A DNA stretch of 64,000 nucleotides from Pseudomonas sp. ABC1. Lineage in GTDB: Bacteria > Pseudomonadota > Gammaproteobacteria > Pseudomonadales > Pseudomonadaceae. Shown one piece after another: positions 47,329 through 57,039 of this stretch (positions within the stretch are counted from its first letter, which is position 1; each line of letters opens with the position of its first letter). The stretch spans positions 3,347,501 through 3,411,500 of the forward strand of contig NZ_CP058349.1 of NCBI RefSeq assembly GCF_013395055.1. Direction: 5' to 3'. The notes under the pieces are model-generated. The model worked only from the letters and a program-made list of their open reading frames with translations. It was not told the DNA's origin and did not search any database. The translations under genes were made by a program, and so were the position numbers.

Positions 47329-50223
47329 TCATTCACTGCCGAGGTGCAGTGCCGTGGCGACCTTGCCGTTCTCCTGCGCATCGGTAAGGCCGCTGTCCAG
47401 CAGGTAGACACGCTCGTCCTGCAAGCCGGCCTGGTCGACCAGATACGCCTTGATGCTGGCTGAGCGTTCCTGGCTCAAACGGCGCAGCAGGGCGGTGTTG
47501 TCGCTCCATGAGTCGATGACGGCCTGTTTCATCTTGGCTGTGCGTTCGTCCCGGGAGAGTTCGCGCCATTCGGCTGGGGGCTGCTGTTTCAAGCGTGTGC
47601 GATAGATGCCTTCCAGCAGTGCGCCCCTGTCGCTGTCTTCCACACGCAACGTATCCGCGCTGGCCGGTACGGCGTCGCCACGGCGTTGCTGCATCTTGTA
47701 GAGAATGCTGCGGTATTCGCGCTCCAGGCGCTCCTCCGCGATCAATGGACCATCGCTGCTGGCCGCGCTCATGCCTTCGACTTCCAGGCGCAGGGCGGGG
47801 CGCTGTTGCAGGCCCTTGGCCAGGGTATCCAGGGATTGCTTGGCCGTGCTGTCCAGCTCGCTGCTGCCGGGGGTGAACAGGACCTGGCTGAGATCGCCAT
47901 GGTCGCCCGCGACCAGCCCACCGATGAACTTGAAGGGCGCCTGCGCCGCGCGCAGTACGAGGTTGCGCAAGGTCTGCCAGACGATCGGCATGACGCTGAA
48001 CTGCGGGTCATCGAGGTTGCCGCGCAGCGGAAGCTCCAGCGAGATGGTGCCCTTGGTGTCCTTGAGCAGTGCCACTGCGAGTTTGATGGGCAGGTCCACG
48101 GCGTTGGGGCTGTCGACCTTTTCCCCGAGTTGCAGCTGTTCCAGTACCACTTTGTTTTCCGCACTCAATTGCCGGCCTTGTATCCGGTAGTGCAGGTCGA
48201 GGTTGAGACGGCCCTTGCGGATGCGGTAGCCGGCGAACTTGCCCGAGTAGGGCGTCAGCGTGGTCAGTTCGACCTGTTTGAAGCGTGTGGCGATGTCGAG
48301 GCTTTGCAGTGGATCGAAGGGCGTCAGGCTGCCCTTGATGCTGACCGGCGCATAGCGGTCGACCTTGCCATCGATGGAGATCGTGGCGGCCTTGGCCTGG
48401 CGGTTGTCGATGGTGCCGATGCGGCCGTTGAGCTGTTGTATGGCGGTCGCGAATGGCTGGGGCAGGCTGAAATCGGCGAAATTGGCCGAGCCGTCGGCCA
48501 GTGACACTTCGCCGATATGGATGCCCAGAGGCTTGCTGGACGTGGTCGCGGCCGGTTGCTTGGGGGCGGATGAGGGCGTGTCGATCAGCAGTTCGTTGAT
48601 GTTGGTGGTGAGGTCTTCGTTGACCACGAAACGGGCATAAGGCTGGGTGAGCTTGATGCTGCCGATGCTCAGCAGGTCCTCGTGGCGGTAGTCGAGTCCT
48701 TCGAGCTGCAGGCGCTGCCATTTGACGAAGTCGCGGTCCTTCAAGGTGTCCAGCGTATGCAATTGCCGGATATCAGCGTTACCGCTGATCTTGAATGCCA
48801 GCGGCTCGATGTTCTGCAGGTCGATGTCCAGTGCGCTGTCCAGCAGGCCGCTGCGCAGCTCCAGGCGAATGAAGGGCTCCAGATAGGCCTGTGCGATGCG
48901 CAGGTCGATGTCCTTGCTGGTGACCGAGAAGGCTCCGCTCATGGGCTGCAATTGCACCTGGCCCTTCGCCTTCAGCTTGCCCTGTTTGCCGATGCCGGTA
49001 TCGAGTGCCAGTTTGAAAGGCGAGGTTCCCTGGCTGTCGAAGGCTTGCAGGTCGAGATCGAGGGGGCCGACCAGCAGATCGACCTTCCGCGCGGGTTGCC
49101 GGTCTGCCAGGTGAATCTGGTAGCCGCGCAACTGGGCGTCATGCAGCAGGACCTGCCAGGCGGGGCCAGGTTCTGCTTCGGGGGCTTGTGTCGGCTCTGG
49201 TTCCTTCGCCGGCGTGTCCGGTGTTTTCAGCAGCGTCTGCCAGTCCAGTTGCCCATTGGCTTCACGGGCCGCCCAGGTTTCCAGTTTGCTGCTGCGCAGG
49301 GTTCCGATGACCAACTGGCGCTTGGCCAGGTCGAGGCTGCTATCGCCCAGTTCGATGCTTTCCAGGCGCAGCAATGGGCGCCCGGCATCCGTGTCGATGG
49401 CCAGGGGCGCAAGGGCGATGGCAATATCGCTCAGCTTCAGGTCGAGCTCTTCGGCGAGGGAGAAGCTGTATGCGGTGCTGAGTTGCGCCACGCCTTGCTT
49501 CAGGTCGAGTGGCACGGCATTGCGGACATAAGGCCAGAACGGCTGCAGCGCCAGTTGGCTGATCTTCAGTTGCCCGCTGGAAGCCAGTGGGGAAATGCTC
49601 AGTTGCCCCTGCCATTCGATCTGCCCGCCATTCGCGTCCATGGCCGTGAGGCTGGCCTGGCCATTGCGTTCGGGCAGGGTACTCAAGTCATGCAGGACGA
49701 TGTCCAGCGGCTGGTAGTTCAGGTCGACGCCTTCTCCCGGTCGCTGGTCGTTGAAACGCAGGCTGCCGGCATTCAGGCGCAGTTCGTCGATGACGACCGG
49801 GAAGATGCCTTTCTCCTCGGGCGGAGGCGTTTCATCGGTGCTCTCGGGCAGATTCAGCATCTGTACCAGGTTGAGCCCGCCGTCCTTGTCGAATACGACC
49901 TGCACACGTGGATTGTCCAGCTCCAGTGCACTCAAGTGCAGGCGCCGCTGCCAGAGGCTGCTCCAGTTCAGGTTGGCCCGCAGGCGCTGGAAGGCCACCT
50001 GCTCATCGCCGACCTGGCCCAGGCGCAGGTTGAAGAGGGTGAGGTCAAGCGTGAACGGGTTGAACTCCAGGCGTTCGAGTTGCGCCGGGACGTTGCTGTA
50101 GAGGGCCAGTTGCTGGTTGGCGATGCGCTGCCCGACCCCGGGCACGATCAGGAACCCCAGCAGGGCATAGAAGACAATGAAAGTCGCCAGGGCCGTGAGG
50201 GTTCGTTTCATTCCTTTTGGCAT
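47329..50223 (-). CDS. DUF748 (AsmA-like) large envelope protein
   Basis: About 964 residues from the ATG at 50223 (MPKGMKRTLTAL), with AAGGA nine bases upstream; ATGs at 50232 and 50277 are less well placed. One N-terminal membrane helix anchors a long periplasmic chain of beta-rich AsmA/DUF748 repeats (for example LERLEFNPFTLDLTLFNLRLG). Near the C-terminus there is an OmpA-like piece (VLFTPGSSELDSTAKQSLDTLAKGL). AsmA-like proteins form hydrophobic grooves between inner and outer membrane and are linked to phospholipid transport; that role is family-level inference here. Confidence 0.88.
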   Translation of the reverse strand: MPKGMKRTLTALATFIVFYALLGFLIVPGVGQRIANQQLALYSNVPAQLERLEFNPFTLDLTLFNLRLGQVGDEQVAFQRLRANLNWSSLWQRRLHLSALELDNPRVQVVFDKDGGLNLVQMLNLPESTDETPPPEEKGIFPVVIDELRLNAGSLRFNDQRPGEGVDLNYQPLDIVLHDLSTLPERNGQASLTAMDANGGQIEWQGQLSISPLASSGQLKISQLALQPFWPYVRNAVPLDLKQGVAQLSTAYSFSLAEELDLKLSDIAIALAPLAIDTDAGRPLLRLESIELGDSSLDLAKRQLVIGTLRSSKLETWAAREANGQLDWQTLLKTPDTPAKEPEPTQAPEAEPGPAWQVLLHDAQLRGYQIHLADRQPARKVDLLVGPLDLDLQAFDSQGTSPFKLALDTGIGKQGKLKAKGQVQLQPMSGAFSVTSKDIDLRIAQAYLEPFIRLELRSGLLDSALDIDLQNIEPLAFKISGNADIRQLHTLDTLKDRDFVKWQRLQLEGLDYRHEDLLSIGSIKLTQPYARFVVNEDLTTNINELLIDTPSSAPKQPAATTSSKPLGIHIGEVSLADGSANFADFSLPQPFATAIQQLNGRIGTIDNRQAKAATISIDGKVDRYAPVSIKGSLTPFDPLQSLDIATRFKQVELTTLTPYSGKFAGYRIRKGRLNLDLHYRIQGRQLSAENKVVLEQLQLGEKVDSPNAVDLPIKLAVALLKDTKGTISLELPLRGNLDDPQFSVMPIVWQTLRNLVLRAAQAPFKFIGGLVAGDHGDLSQVLFTPGSSELDSTAKQSLDTLAKGLQQRPALRLEVEGMSAASSDGPLIAEERLEREYRSILYKMQQRRGDAVPASADTLRVEDSDRGALLEGIYRTRLKQQPPAEWRELSRDERTAKMKQAVIDSWSDNTALLRRLSQERSASIKAYLVDQAGLQDERVYLLDSGLTDAQENGKVATALHLGSE

Positions 50224-50349
50224 GGATCTCATTCCTTCTGGTTCTGACTGGCGATGCCGCGCTGACGGTCGTGACATGACTCCGAGCGTTGTCGAAGTAT
50301 GTCACGTCGGACACTTCCGATGGCCTTCGGTTTCCCGTGATGACAGCGA

Positions 50350-52017
50350 TCAGCCGCGATGACGGCCACGGAAGTAATCGACCAGACCCTGGGTCGAGGC
50401 GTCTTCCGCCGTGTCGCTGTCGTAGCTGGTCAGCCGTTGATAGACGCTTTTGCCCAGGTCCTTGCCCAGTTCTACACCCCATTGGTCGAAGGCGTTGGTG
50501 CCCCAGATCACGCTCTGCACGAAGACCTTGTGCTCGTAGAGCGCGATCAGGGCGCCGAGCCTGCCTGGGCTGAGGCTTTCCATGACCAGGGTGTTACTCG
50601 GGCGGTTGCCGGGAATCACCTTGTGCGGTGCCAGGCGCTGCACATCCTGCTCGGGCAGGCCCTTGTCGCGCAGTTCGGCTTGCGCTTGCTCGAGGGTCTT
50701 GCCGAGCATCAGCGCCTGGCTTTGCGACAGGCAGTTGGCATACAGCCAGGCATGGTGATCGGCGACCGGGTTGTGGCTGACCACCGGGACGATGAAGTCC
50801 GCCGGAATCAGCGGCGTGCCCTGGTGCAGCAACTGGTGGTAGGCGTGCTGGCCATTGCAGCCAACACCCCCCCAGATCACCGGGCCGGTGCTCGTCGCGA
50901 CCGGGCTGCCATCCTGGCGGACGTTCTTGCCGTTGGACTCCATGTCCATCTGCTGCAGGTGCTTGACGAAGTTTCTCAGGTAATGGTCATACGGCAGGAA
51001 CGCATAGCTCTGGGCGCCCCAGAAGTTGTGGTACCAGATGCCGAGCATCGCCAGCAGCACTGGCATGTTGCTTTCGAAGGGCTCGTTGAGAAAGTGCTGG
51101 TCCATGCCATAGGCGCCCGAGAGCAGGTCCTTGAAGTTGGACATGCCGATGGCCAGGGCGATGGGCAGGCCGATGGCCGACCACAGCGAGTAACGCCCGC
51201 CAACCCAGTCCCACATCGGGAAGATGTTCCGCTCGCGGATGCCGAACTCGATGGCCGCCTGGATATTGCTGGTTACCGCGATGAAGTGACGATAGAGCTT
51301 TTCCTCGCTGCCGCCGCGCGACAGGTACCAGTTCCGTGCGGCCTGGGCGTTCTTGAGGGTTTCCAGGGTGCCGAAGGACTTGCTGGAGACGATGAACAGC
51401 GTGGTTTCCGCGTTCAGGTTGGCCATCACCTCGCGGAATTCGCTGCCGTCGATATTGGCCAGGTAATGGCAGCGGACGCCGGACTGCTGGGTAAAGGGCA
51501 GCAGGGCCTCGGAGACCAGTTGTGGCCCGAGGAAGGAACCGCCGATGCCGATGTTGACGACATCGGTGATCGGTTTGTCGCTGTAGCCACGCCAGAGGTT
51601 GTTATGGATGCGCCCGACGATATCGGTCATCTGTGCCAGGGCGCCATGCACGTCGCGCATGAGGTTGCGCCCGTCGACGATCAGGCTGTCACCCATCGGC
51701 CGGCGCAGGGCCGTGTGCAGCGCGGGGCGACGTTCGGAGGCATTGACCTGCTCGCCATTGAACATCGCGTGCGCCGCCTGCTCCACGCCCGCCTCGCGCG
51801 CGAGGTTGACCAGCAGTTCACGTGTGGTGGCGGTGATGAGGTTCTTCGAGTAGTCGAGGAACAGGCCGCTGTTCTCCGTCGAGAAGCACTCGAAGCGCTG
51901 CGGATCAGCCTTGAAGGCTTCGCGCATGTTGAAGTCCTGCATGAGCAGGCGATGCTCCTGGAGTGCTTGCCAGGATGGGAGACTGGTGACGTCGATGGGG
52001 TGCAGGTAGTGGCTCAT
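50350..52017 (-). CDS. pgi: glucose-6-phosphate isomerase
   Basis: A 555-residue protein with the two PGI signatures: NIGIGGSFLGPQLVSEAL and SKSFGTLETLKNA in the first sugar-isomerase domain, and GGRYSLWSAIGLPIAL plus the C-terminal SYDSDTAED region in the second. It interconverts glucose-6-phosphate and fructose-6-phosphate. 163 bases with no feature I can support separate it from panD upstream. Confidence 0.98.
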   Translation of the reverse strand: MSHYLHPIDVTSLPSWQALQEHRLLMQDFNMREAFKADPQRFECFSTENSGLFLDYSKNLITATTRELLVNLAREAGVEQAAHAMFNGEQVNASERRPALHTALRRPMGDSLIVDGRNLMRDVHGALAQMTDIVGRIHNNLWRGYSDKPITDVVNIGIGGSFLGPQLVSEALLPFTQQSGVRCHYLANIDGSEFREVMANLNAETTLFIVSSKSFGTLETLKNAQAARNWYLSRGGSEEKLYRHFIAVTSNIQAAIEFGIRERNIFPMWDWVGGRYSLWSAIGLPIALAIGMSNFKDLLSGAYGMDQHFLNEPFESNMPVLLAMLGIWYHNFWGAQSYAFLPYDHYLRNFVKHLQQMDMESNGKNVRQDGSPVATSTGPVIWGGVGCNGQHAYHQLLHQGTPLIPADFIVPVVSHNPVADHHAWLYANCLSQSQALMLGKTLEQAQAELRDKGLPEQDVQRLAPHKVIPGNRPSNTLVMESLSPGRLGALIALYEHKVFVQSVIWGTNAFDQWGVELGKDLGKSVYQRLTSYDSDTAEDASTQGLVDYFRGRHRG

Positions 52018-52180
52018 CGTGGGCGGCTTTCCTTTGAACCTGTTCGTGATCTTTTACGGCAGTTCCGGGCAGATTGCTTCTGGTTTCTTGACGATACCGA
52101 TTACCAGGCCCCGTGGGGCGAGGTTGTGAACGGGTTCTTGCCGACGATGGATGGCCCGGGTCCTTCCGGGCAGGGTGGGA

Positions 52181-52561
52181 TCAGGCCACCTGAACCGGGA
52201 TGGCGTTGCTGGTATGGCTCAGCTCGCCATCGGCACCCATATAAAGGACATGGGGTTTGAAGCTGGCCAGTTCGGCTTCGCTGTAGTGCGCATAGGCGCA
52301 GATGATCAGGCGATGGCCCTTGTCGGCCTTGTGTGCCGCTGCGCCGTTGACCGAGATGATGCGCGAGCCTGGTTCGCCGCGAATGGCGTAGGTGGTGAAG
52401 CGCTCGCCGTTGTCGACGTTGTAGAGCTGGATCTGCTCGTATTCACGGATGCCGGCCAAGTCCAGCCAGTCGCCGTCGATGGCGCAGGAGCCTTCGTAGT
52501 CGAGTACCGAGTGTGTGACCAGGGCGCGGTGCAGTTTTGCCTTGAGCATGATGGCATGCAT
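52181..52561 (-). CDS. panD: aspartate 1-decarboxylase precursor
   Basis: A 126-residue proenzyme. It cleaves itself between Gly24 and Ser25 (DYEGSCAID) to make the pyruvoyl cofactor. Family blocks KLHRA, YNVDNGERFTTYAI, NGAAAH and CAYAHYSEAEL are intact. It makes beta-alanine for pantothenate. It lies 90 bases after panC. Confidence 0.97.
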   Translation of the reverse strand: MHAIMLKAKLHRALVTHSVLDYEGSCAIDGDWLDLAGIREYEQIQLYNVDNGERFTTYAIRGEPGSRIISVNGAAAHKADKGHRLIICAYAHYSEAELASFKPHVLYMGADGELSHTSNAIPVQVA

Positions 52562-52651
52562 GGCGGGGTCCTCCGGGTGCGCAAGCGGCGCAGAGTTTGC
52601 CCGATGCCTGGGATGCTAGGCAAGGCGTCGGGCGTTGATGGGGCGGTCGTT

Positions 52652-53506
52652 TCAGCCGTGCAGGCTGAAGGCCAGGTTGTCGATCAGGCGCGTCTTGCCC
52701 AGGTAGGCGGCGGCCAGGATGACCAGCTCGGTTGCCTGTGCATCTGCCGGACGCAGTGTCGAGGCTTCGCGTATTTCCAGGTAATCCGGTCGGAAGCCCG
52801 CAGCACTCAGTGCCGCGTTGCCTTCGGCGAGTAGCGCTGGATAGTCGCGGCGACCTTGCTCGATGGCATTGGCCAGCGTGCGCAGGGTCTGTTGCAGAAC
52901 AGGGGCCTTCTGCAGTTCGTCGGGTGTCAGGTAGCCGTTGCGCGAGGAGAGCGCCAGGCCATCCGCCCGGCGGACGATGGGTTCGCCGATGATCTGCACG
53001 GGCATGTTCAGGTCGCGCACCATGTTGCGGATCACGGCCAGTTGCTGGAAGTCCTTCTCGCCGAACACGGCGATATCGGGCTGCACCATATTGAACAGCT
53101 TGGTGACGACGGTGGAGACGCCATCGAAGTGTCCGGGTCGGCTCTGGCCGCACAGGCCTTCGGATACGCCAGGCACCCTGACCTGGGTCTGGTATTGCAT
53201 GCCGCCGGGGTACATTTCCTCGACGCCAGGGGTGAACAGCAAATGGCAGTTGGCTTCCACCAGTTTGGCCTGGTCGTCGGCGAGCGTGCGAGGGTAGCTG
53301 TCCAGGTCTTCGTTGGCACCGAATTGCAGTGGATTGACGAAGATGCTGGCGACCACGAAGTCGGCCCGCTGGCCGGCCTTCTTCACCAGGGCGATATGGC
53401 CGTCGTGCAGGTTGCCCATGGTCGGCACGAGGCCGATACGCTTGCCTTCACTGCGGGCGCGCGCTACGGCTGCACGCAGGTCGGCGACGGTTTTGACGAT
53501 GTTCAT
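52652..53506 (-). CDS. panC: pantothenate synthetase
   Basis: A 284-residue enzyme joining pantoate and beta-alanine with ATP. The HIGH-like motif is VPTMGNLHDGHIALV; others are FVNPLQFGANEDLDSYPRT, GLCGQSRPGHFDGVSTVVTKLFN and GEKDFQQLAVIRNM. Its start overlaps the panB stop (ATGA). Confidence 0.98.
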   Translation of the reverse strand: MNIVKTVADLRAAVARARSEGKRIGLVPTMGNLHDGHIALVKKAGQRADFVVASIFVNPLQFGANEDLDSYPRTLADDQAKLVEANCHLLFTPGVEEMYPGGMQYQTQVRVPGVSEGLCGQSRPGHFDGVSTVVTKLFNMVQPDIAVFGEKDFQQLAVIRNMVRDLNMPVQIIGEPIVRRADGLALSSRNGYLTPDELQKAPVLQQTLRTLANAIEQGRRDYPALLAEGNAALSAAGFRPDYLEIREASTLRPADAQATELVILAAAYLGKTRLIDNLAFSLHG

Positions 53507-54303
53507 GCGGAGAACCCATGTTCCTCTGCCGGGAATTCGGTGGTCTTGACGGCCTTGACGTATGCGCTGATGGCCGACTGGATATCCGGCTGCCCTTGCA
53601 TGAAGTTCTTCACGAACTTGGGCGTGCGACCGCTGAGCGACAGGCCAAGCAGGTCATGCAGCACCAGTACCTGGCCGTCGGTGCCGCTGCCGGCGCCAAT
53701 GCCGATCACCGGAATCTCGACAGCCTTGCTGATGCGTGTGGCGAGTTCGCTGGGTACGCATTCCAGCAGCAGCATGGCGGCGCCAGCCATTTCCAGTGCC
53801 CTGGCGTCTTCCACCATTTTGCGCGCGGCCGCTTCCTGGCGTCCCTGGACCTTGTAGCCGCCGAACAGGTTGACTGCTTGCGGGGTCAGGCCCATGTGCA
53901 CGCACACGGGAATGCCGCGCTCTGCCAGGCGCTCGATGGCCTCGGCCAGCCAGGCGGCACCCTCCAGCTTGACCATGTGCGCACCGGCGCGCATCAGTTC
54001 GGCCGAGTTGTTCAGGGTCTGTTCGGGGGTGGCATTGGCCATGAAAGGCAGGTCGGCGACGATCATCGCGCCACGGTTGCCGCGTTTCACGCTGGCGGTG
54101 TGGTAGGCCATGTCGGCGACGCTGACAGGGAGCGTACTGTCGTGACCTTGCAGGACCATGCCGAGGGAGTCGCCAATCAGCAGCATCTCGACGCCCGCTT
54201 CGCTGCTGGTCTTGGCGAAGGTCGCGTCATAGCAGGTGAGCATGGCGATTTTCTCGCCCTTGCGCTTCATACCTTGCAGGGTGGTCAAGGTTACGTCTGG
54301 CAT
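53503..54303 (-). CDS. panB: 3-methyl-2-oxobutanoate hydroxymethyltransferase
   Basis: A 266-residue TIM-barrel enzyme from the ATG at 54303 (MPDVTLTTLQGMKRKG) with GAGGA about 9 bases upstream. Signatures: MLTCYDATFAKTSSEAGVEMLLIGDSLGMV, GAMIVADLPFM, VHMGLTPQAVN, IGIGAGSGTDGQVLVLHDLLGL. It is the first step of pantothenate synthesis, and panB, panC and panD form one operon. The 242-base gap upstream of it holds the likely promoter; I could not fix one. Confidence 0.98.
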   Translation of the reverse strand: MPDVTLTTLQGMKRKGEKIAMLTCYDATFAKTSSEAGVEMLLIGDSLGMVLQGHDSTLPVSVADMAYHTASVKRGNRGAMIVADLPFMANATPEQTLNNSAELMRAGAHMVKLEGAAWLAEAIERLAERGIPVCVHMGLTPQAVNLFGGYKVQGRQEAAARKMVEDARALEMAGAAMLLLECVPSELATRISKAVEIPVIGIGAGSGTDGQVLVLHDLLGLSLSGRTPKFVKNFMQGQPDIQSAISAYVKAVKTTEFPAEEHGFSA

Positions 54304-54545
54304 CTGTGCCGTCCTCATTGGGCTTGCCCGCTGGCTCGCGTGAGGTGGCGGGCAGGCTTTGTGGATCACGGTTGGTCCGTTTCATGAACGGATTTCCGGC
54401 CCCCTGCCGGGTTGCCGGTCGGGGCGCTTATAGTCCGGATGGAGGCTTGCCAAGTCAATCCGAAAGTACTGTCGGTGATGATGAGGAAAATGACAGATGG
54501 CGGCTTTTTATTGCCGTATCGCTGTTTTCATTGTTCTTTTGGCGA

Positions 54546-55046
54546 TTATGTCGGTTGCGCTCGGTCGAGGCGCTCGAGTCCTTCGGGAGGGCAGGCGGCC
54601 AGCAGTTCGCCGAGCAGGCGGCCGTCGGCCAGGCGCAGCCGCTCGGGGGCGATCTCTGCCAGCGGGTAGAGCACGAAGGGACGGGCATGCATGTGGTAAT
54701 GCGGAACCTGCAGGCGCGGCTCGTCGATCAGTCGCTCGCCGAACAGCAGGATGTCCAGGTCCAGGGTGCGTGGCCCCCAGCGCTCATCCTTGCGTACCCG
54801 GCCCTGTGCCAACTCGATCGCTTGCAGGGCATCGAGCAGTTCTAGAGGGGCGAGGCGGGTGTCGAGTGCGACGACCGCGTTGACGTAGCGAGGCTGGTCG
54901 GCGGGGCCGAGCGGGGCGCTGCCATAGAAGGCCGAGGTGGCGACTCGGCGGCTCTGAGGCAATCGGTCCAGGGCCGCCAGGGCGTTATCGAGCTGGGCTT
55001 GTGGCGTCGCCAGATTGCTGCCCAGGCCGATATAGACCCGTTCCAT
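54546..55046 (-). CDS. folK: 2-amino-4-hydroxy-6-hydroxymethyldihydropteridine pyrophosphokinase
   Basis: A 166-residue enzyme from the ATG at 55046 (MERVYIGLGSNLATPQAQL). The HPPK motif RWGPRTLDLDILLFGE and PHYHMHARPFVLYPL are intact. It makes the pyrophosphate substrate used by FolP. The ATG shares a base with the pcnB stop (TGATG), so translation is coupled. Confidence 0.97.
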   Translation of the reverse strand: MERVYIGLGSNLATPQAQLDNALAALDRLPQSRRVATSAFYGSAPLGPADQPRYVNAVVALDTRLAPLELLDALQAIELAQGRVRKDERWGPRTLDLDILLFGERLIDEPRLQVPHYHMHARPFVLYPLAEIAPERLRLADGRLLGELLAACPPEGLERLDRAQPT

Positions 55047-56416
55047 CACTGCTCGCCCGTGCGCTTGCGTCGACCGGTACGCTTGCGTTTGCGCGGTGCG
55101 CCAGTGTTTTCCTCGCGTGAGCTGAGCGCACGGATCATGCTGCGGCGTTCGCTGTCGTTGACTTCCTGGTACTCGGTCCACCAGTCGCCCAGGCCGTCGG
55201 TTCGCTCGCCGGCGCTTTCGCGCAGCAGCAGGAAGTCGTAGCCGGCACGAAAGCGGGGGTTTTCCAGCAGTTGGTCGGCGCGGCGTCCATGGCGGCGGGG
55301 CAGGCGCTCCTGCATGTCCCAGATTTCCCGCATGGGCAGGGTGAAGCGTTTGGGAATGGCAATGCGCTGGCACTGTTCCCAGATGATGTCGTGGGCGGCT
55401 TCCTGCAGGGCGGGAATGGGCGGGATGCCGCGCCCCTGCAGCTCCAGCGCGCGTGCCGGAAGCGCCGGCCAGAGCAGTGCGGCGAACAGGAAGGCCGGCG
55501 TGACCGGTTTGCCCTGGGCGATACGCAGGTCGGTATTGGCCAGGGCGTTGCGGATCAGTGTCTCGGTGTAGTCCGGCTCATGCTCCAGGGCTTCGGCGGT
55601 GGCCGGGAACAGTGGGGCGAACAGATCGTGTTCGAGTAGCAGGTCGAAGGTCTGCTCGGCCTTACCGGCCAGGAACAGCTTGAGCACTTCGTCGTACAGA
55701 CGCGCTGCGGGAACGTCGAGCAGCAGGTCGGATAATTCGGCGATGGGCTCGGCGCTGTGGTGTTCGATCTCGAAGTCCAGCTTGGCGGCGAAGCGTACCG
55801 CGCGCAGCATACGCACCGGGTCTTCCTGGTAGCGCTGGCGTGGCGTGCCGATCAGACGTACCTGGCGGTTGCGGATGTCATGCACGCCATGGGTGTGGTC
55901 GAGAATGCGTTCGTTGCTCGGGTCGTAGTACAGGGCATTGATCGTAAAGTCGCGGCGCTGGGCGTCGTCCTCCAGCGTGCCATAGACGTTGTCGCGCAGG
56001 ATGCGTCCGCTTTCGTTGCGCGAAGACACGGAGCTTTCCTCGTCATCCTCCGGATGATTGGCGCGGAAGGTGGCAACCTCGATGATTTCCCGACCGAAAT
56101 GCACATGCACCAGCTTGAAGCGGCGACCGATCACCCTGGCATTGCGAAATTGCGCGCGGACCTGTTCGGGGGTGGCGCTGGTGGCGACGTCATAGTCCTT
56201 GGGCGCCATGTTCAGCAACAGGTCGCGGACGCAGCCGCCGACGACATAAGCCTGGTAGCCGGCCTGTTGCAGGCGCTCCACCACGTTGACTGCATTACGG
56301 CTGATCTCGCTGCGTTTCAGCGCGTGCTGCCGGCTGGACAGGATCGCCGGTGTCGAGCGAGAGAGCGGGAAACGGCGTAGGGGAGAACGTAGGGACTGGA
56401 ACAGCTTTTTCAGCAT
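55046..56416 (-). CDS. pcnB: poly(A) polymerase I
   Basis: About 456 residues from the ATG at 56416 (MLKKLFQSLRSPLRRFPLSRS). The nucleotidyltransferase motif YVVGGCVRDLLLNMAPKDYD carries the metal-binding acids; RRDFTINALYYDP, the RNA-binding domain and a basic tail (RKRKRTGRRKRTGEQ) follow. It adds A-tails to RNA 3' ends and marks them for decay. The frame extends to 56533 but the upstream part lies near the crcZ terminator and lacks conservation. Confidence 0.96.
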   Translation of the reverse strand: MLKKLFQSLRSPLRRFPLSRSTPAILSSRQHALKRSEISRNAVNVVERLQQAGYQAYVVGGCVRDLLLNMAPKDYDVATSATPEQVRAQFRNARVIGRRFKLVHVHFGREIIEVATFRANHPEDDEESSVSSRNESGRILRDNVYGTLEDDAQRRDFTINALYYDPSNERILDHTHGVHDIRNRQVRLIGTPRQRYQEDPVRMLRAVRFAAKLDFEIEHHSAEPIAELSDLLLDVPAARLYDEVLKLFLAGKAEQTFDLLLEHDLFAPLFPATAEALEHEPDYTETLIRNALANTDLRIAQGKPVTPAFLFAALLWPALPARALELQGRGIPPIPALQEAAHDIIWEQCQRIAIPKRFTLPMREIWDMQERLPRRHGRRADQLLENPRFRAGYDFLLLRESAGERTDGLGDWWTEYQEVNDSERRSMIRALSSREENTGAPRKRKRTGRRKRTGEQ

Positions 56417-56529
56417 ATACAGGCACTGTATTGGAAAAATGGCGGACGGTCCGGCCAATGCCGGCAGGTACGAATCGAAGGGGATTCTAGCACCGGGCGC
56501 GGGGGGATGGTGGATAAAGCGCGGAAAGC

Positions 56530-56888
56530 ACAAGGGGAGCCGAAGCTCCCCCGAAGAGTGTGACGTGCTTTGTTATTGTTGGTCCCGGGCAGATTGTTCT
56601 TGTTGTTACCCGTTTCCTCAGGCTATCGCCTTCGGAAATGCCCCTACTGAATGGGAGCAAAGAGCAAACGGATTGCTTTGGTCGCTGAGTTGCCGGTGAT
56701 CGTCGATCCAACCAGTTCAGGCACTGCTTTGGCAGTCTTGTTGTTCTCGGCCTGGTCGTGGGGCGAACCCCGATGGCAAGTCCTCTCCAAAAGAATCAGT
56801 TAGCTACGCCTCCGCCTTTTTATCGTTGTTTTGCTGGAGCCGGTACGTTTTGTTCTTATTCTGGATGTGCTTGTTATTGTTGTTGTAC
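56530..56888 (-). ncRNA. crcZ: CrcZ-type small RNA (Hfq/Crc titrator)
   Basis: The gene-free stretch after cbrB, on the same strand, has the full CrcZ layout. A sigma-54 promoter at 56899-56914 predicts a start near 56888. At least five A-rich CA motifs of the kind bound by Hfq with Crc follow, such as ACAACAACAATAACAAG, AGAATAAGAACAAAA, AGAACAACAAG, TAACAACAAGAACAA and AACAATAACAA. A GGGGAGC-TTCG-GCTCCCC hairpin with T-rich tail (about 56530-56551) ends it. In Pseudomonas, CrcZ sequesters Hfq/Crc and relieves catabolite repression. Ends are predicted, not measured. Confidence 0.85.
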
Positions 56889-56898
56889 GGAATATAGA

Positions 56899-56914
56899 GC
56901 ATTTGCCGTGCCAA
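56899..56914 (-). promoter_or_regulatory. sigma-54 promoter of crcZ
   Basis: On the minus strand TTGGCACG-GCAA-ATGC gives the -24 GG and -12 GC elements with correct spacing. Confidence 0.8.
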
Positions 56915-57009
56915 TTTATAAAAAACCTTATAAATCAATGCATTGAGATTTTTTTGGAAGTTTTTTTCTAAGGCGTGCGAAGCGTTCGTTACCGAACGCC
57001 CCGTTTTTC

Positions 57010-57034
57010 TGTTACGACTTGATGACAGGTAACA
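57010..57034. promoter_or_regulatory. CbrB binding palindrome upstream of crcZ
   Basis: TGTTAC (57010-57015) and GTAACA (57029-57034) separated by 13 bases match the published type of CbrB site (GTTAC-spacer-GTAAC). It is about 100 bases upstream of the crcZ -24 box and just before the cbrB stop codon. A further GTTAC half-site lies near 56990. Confidence 0.75.
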
Positions 57035-57039
57035 ACCCT

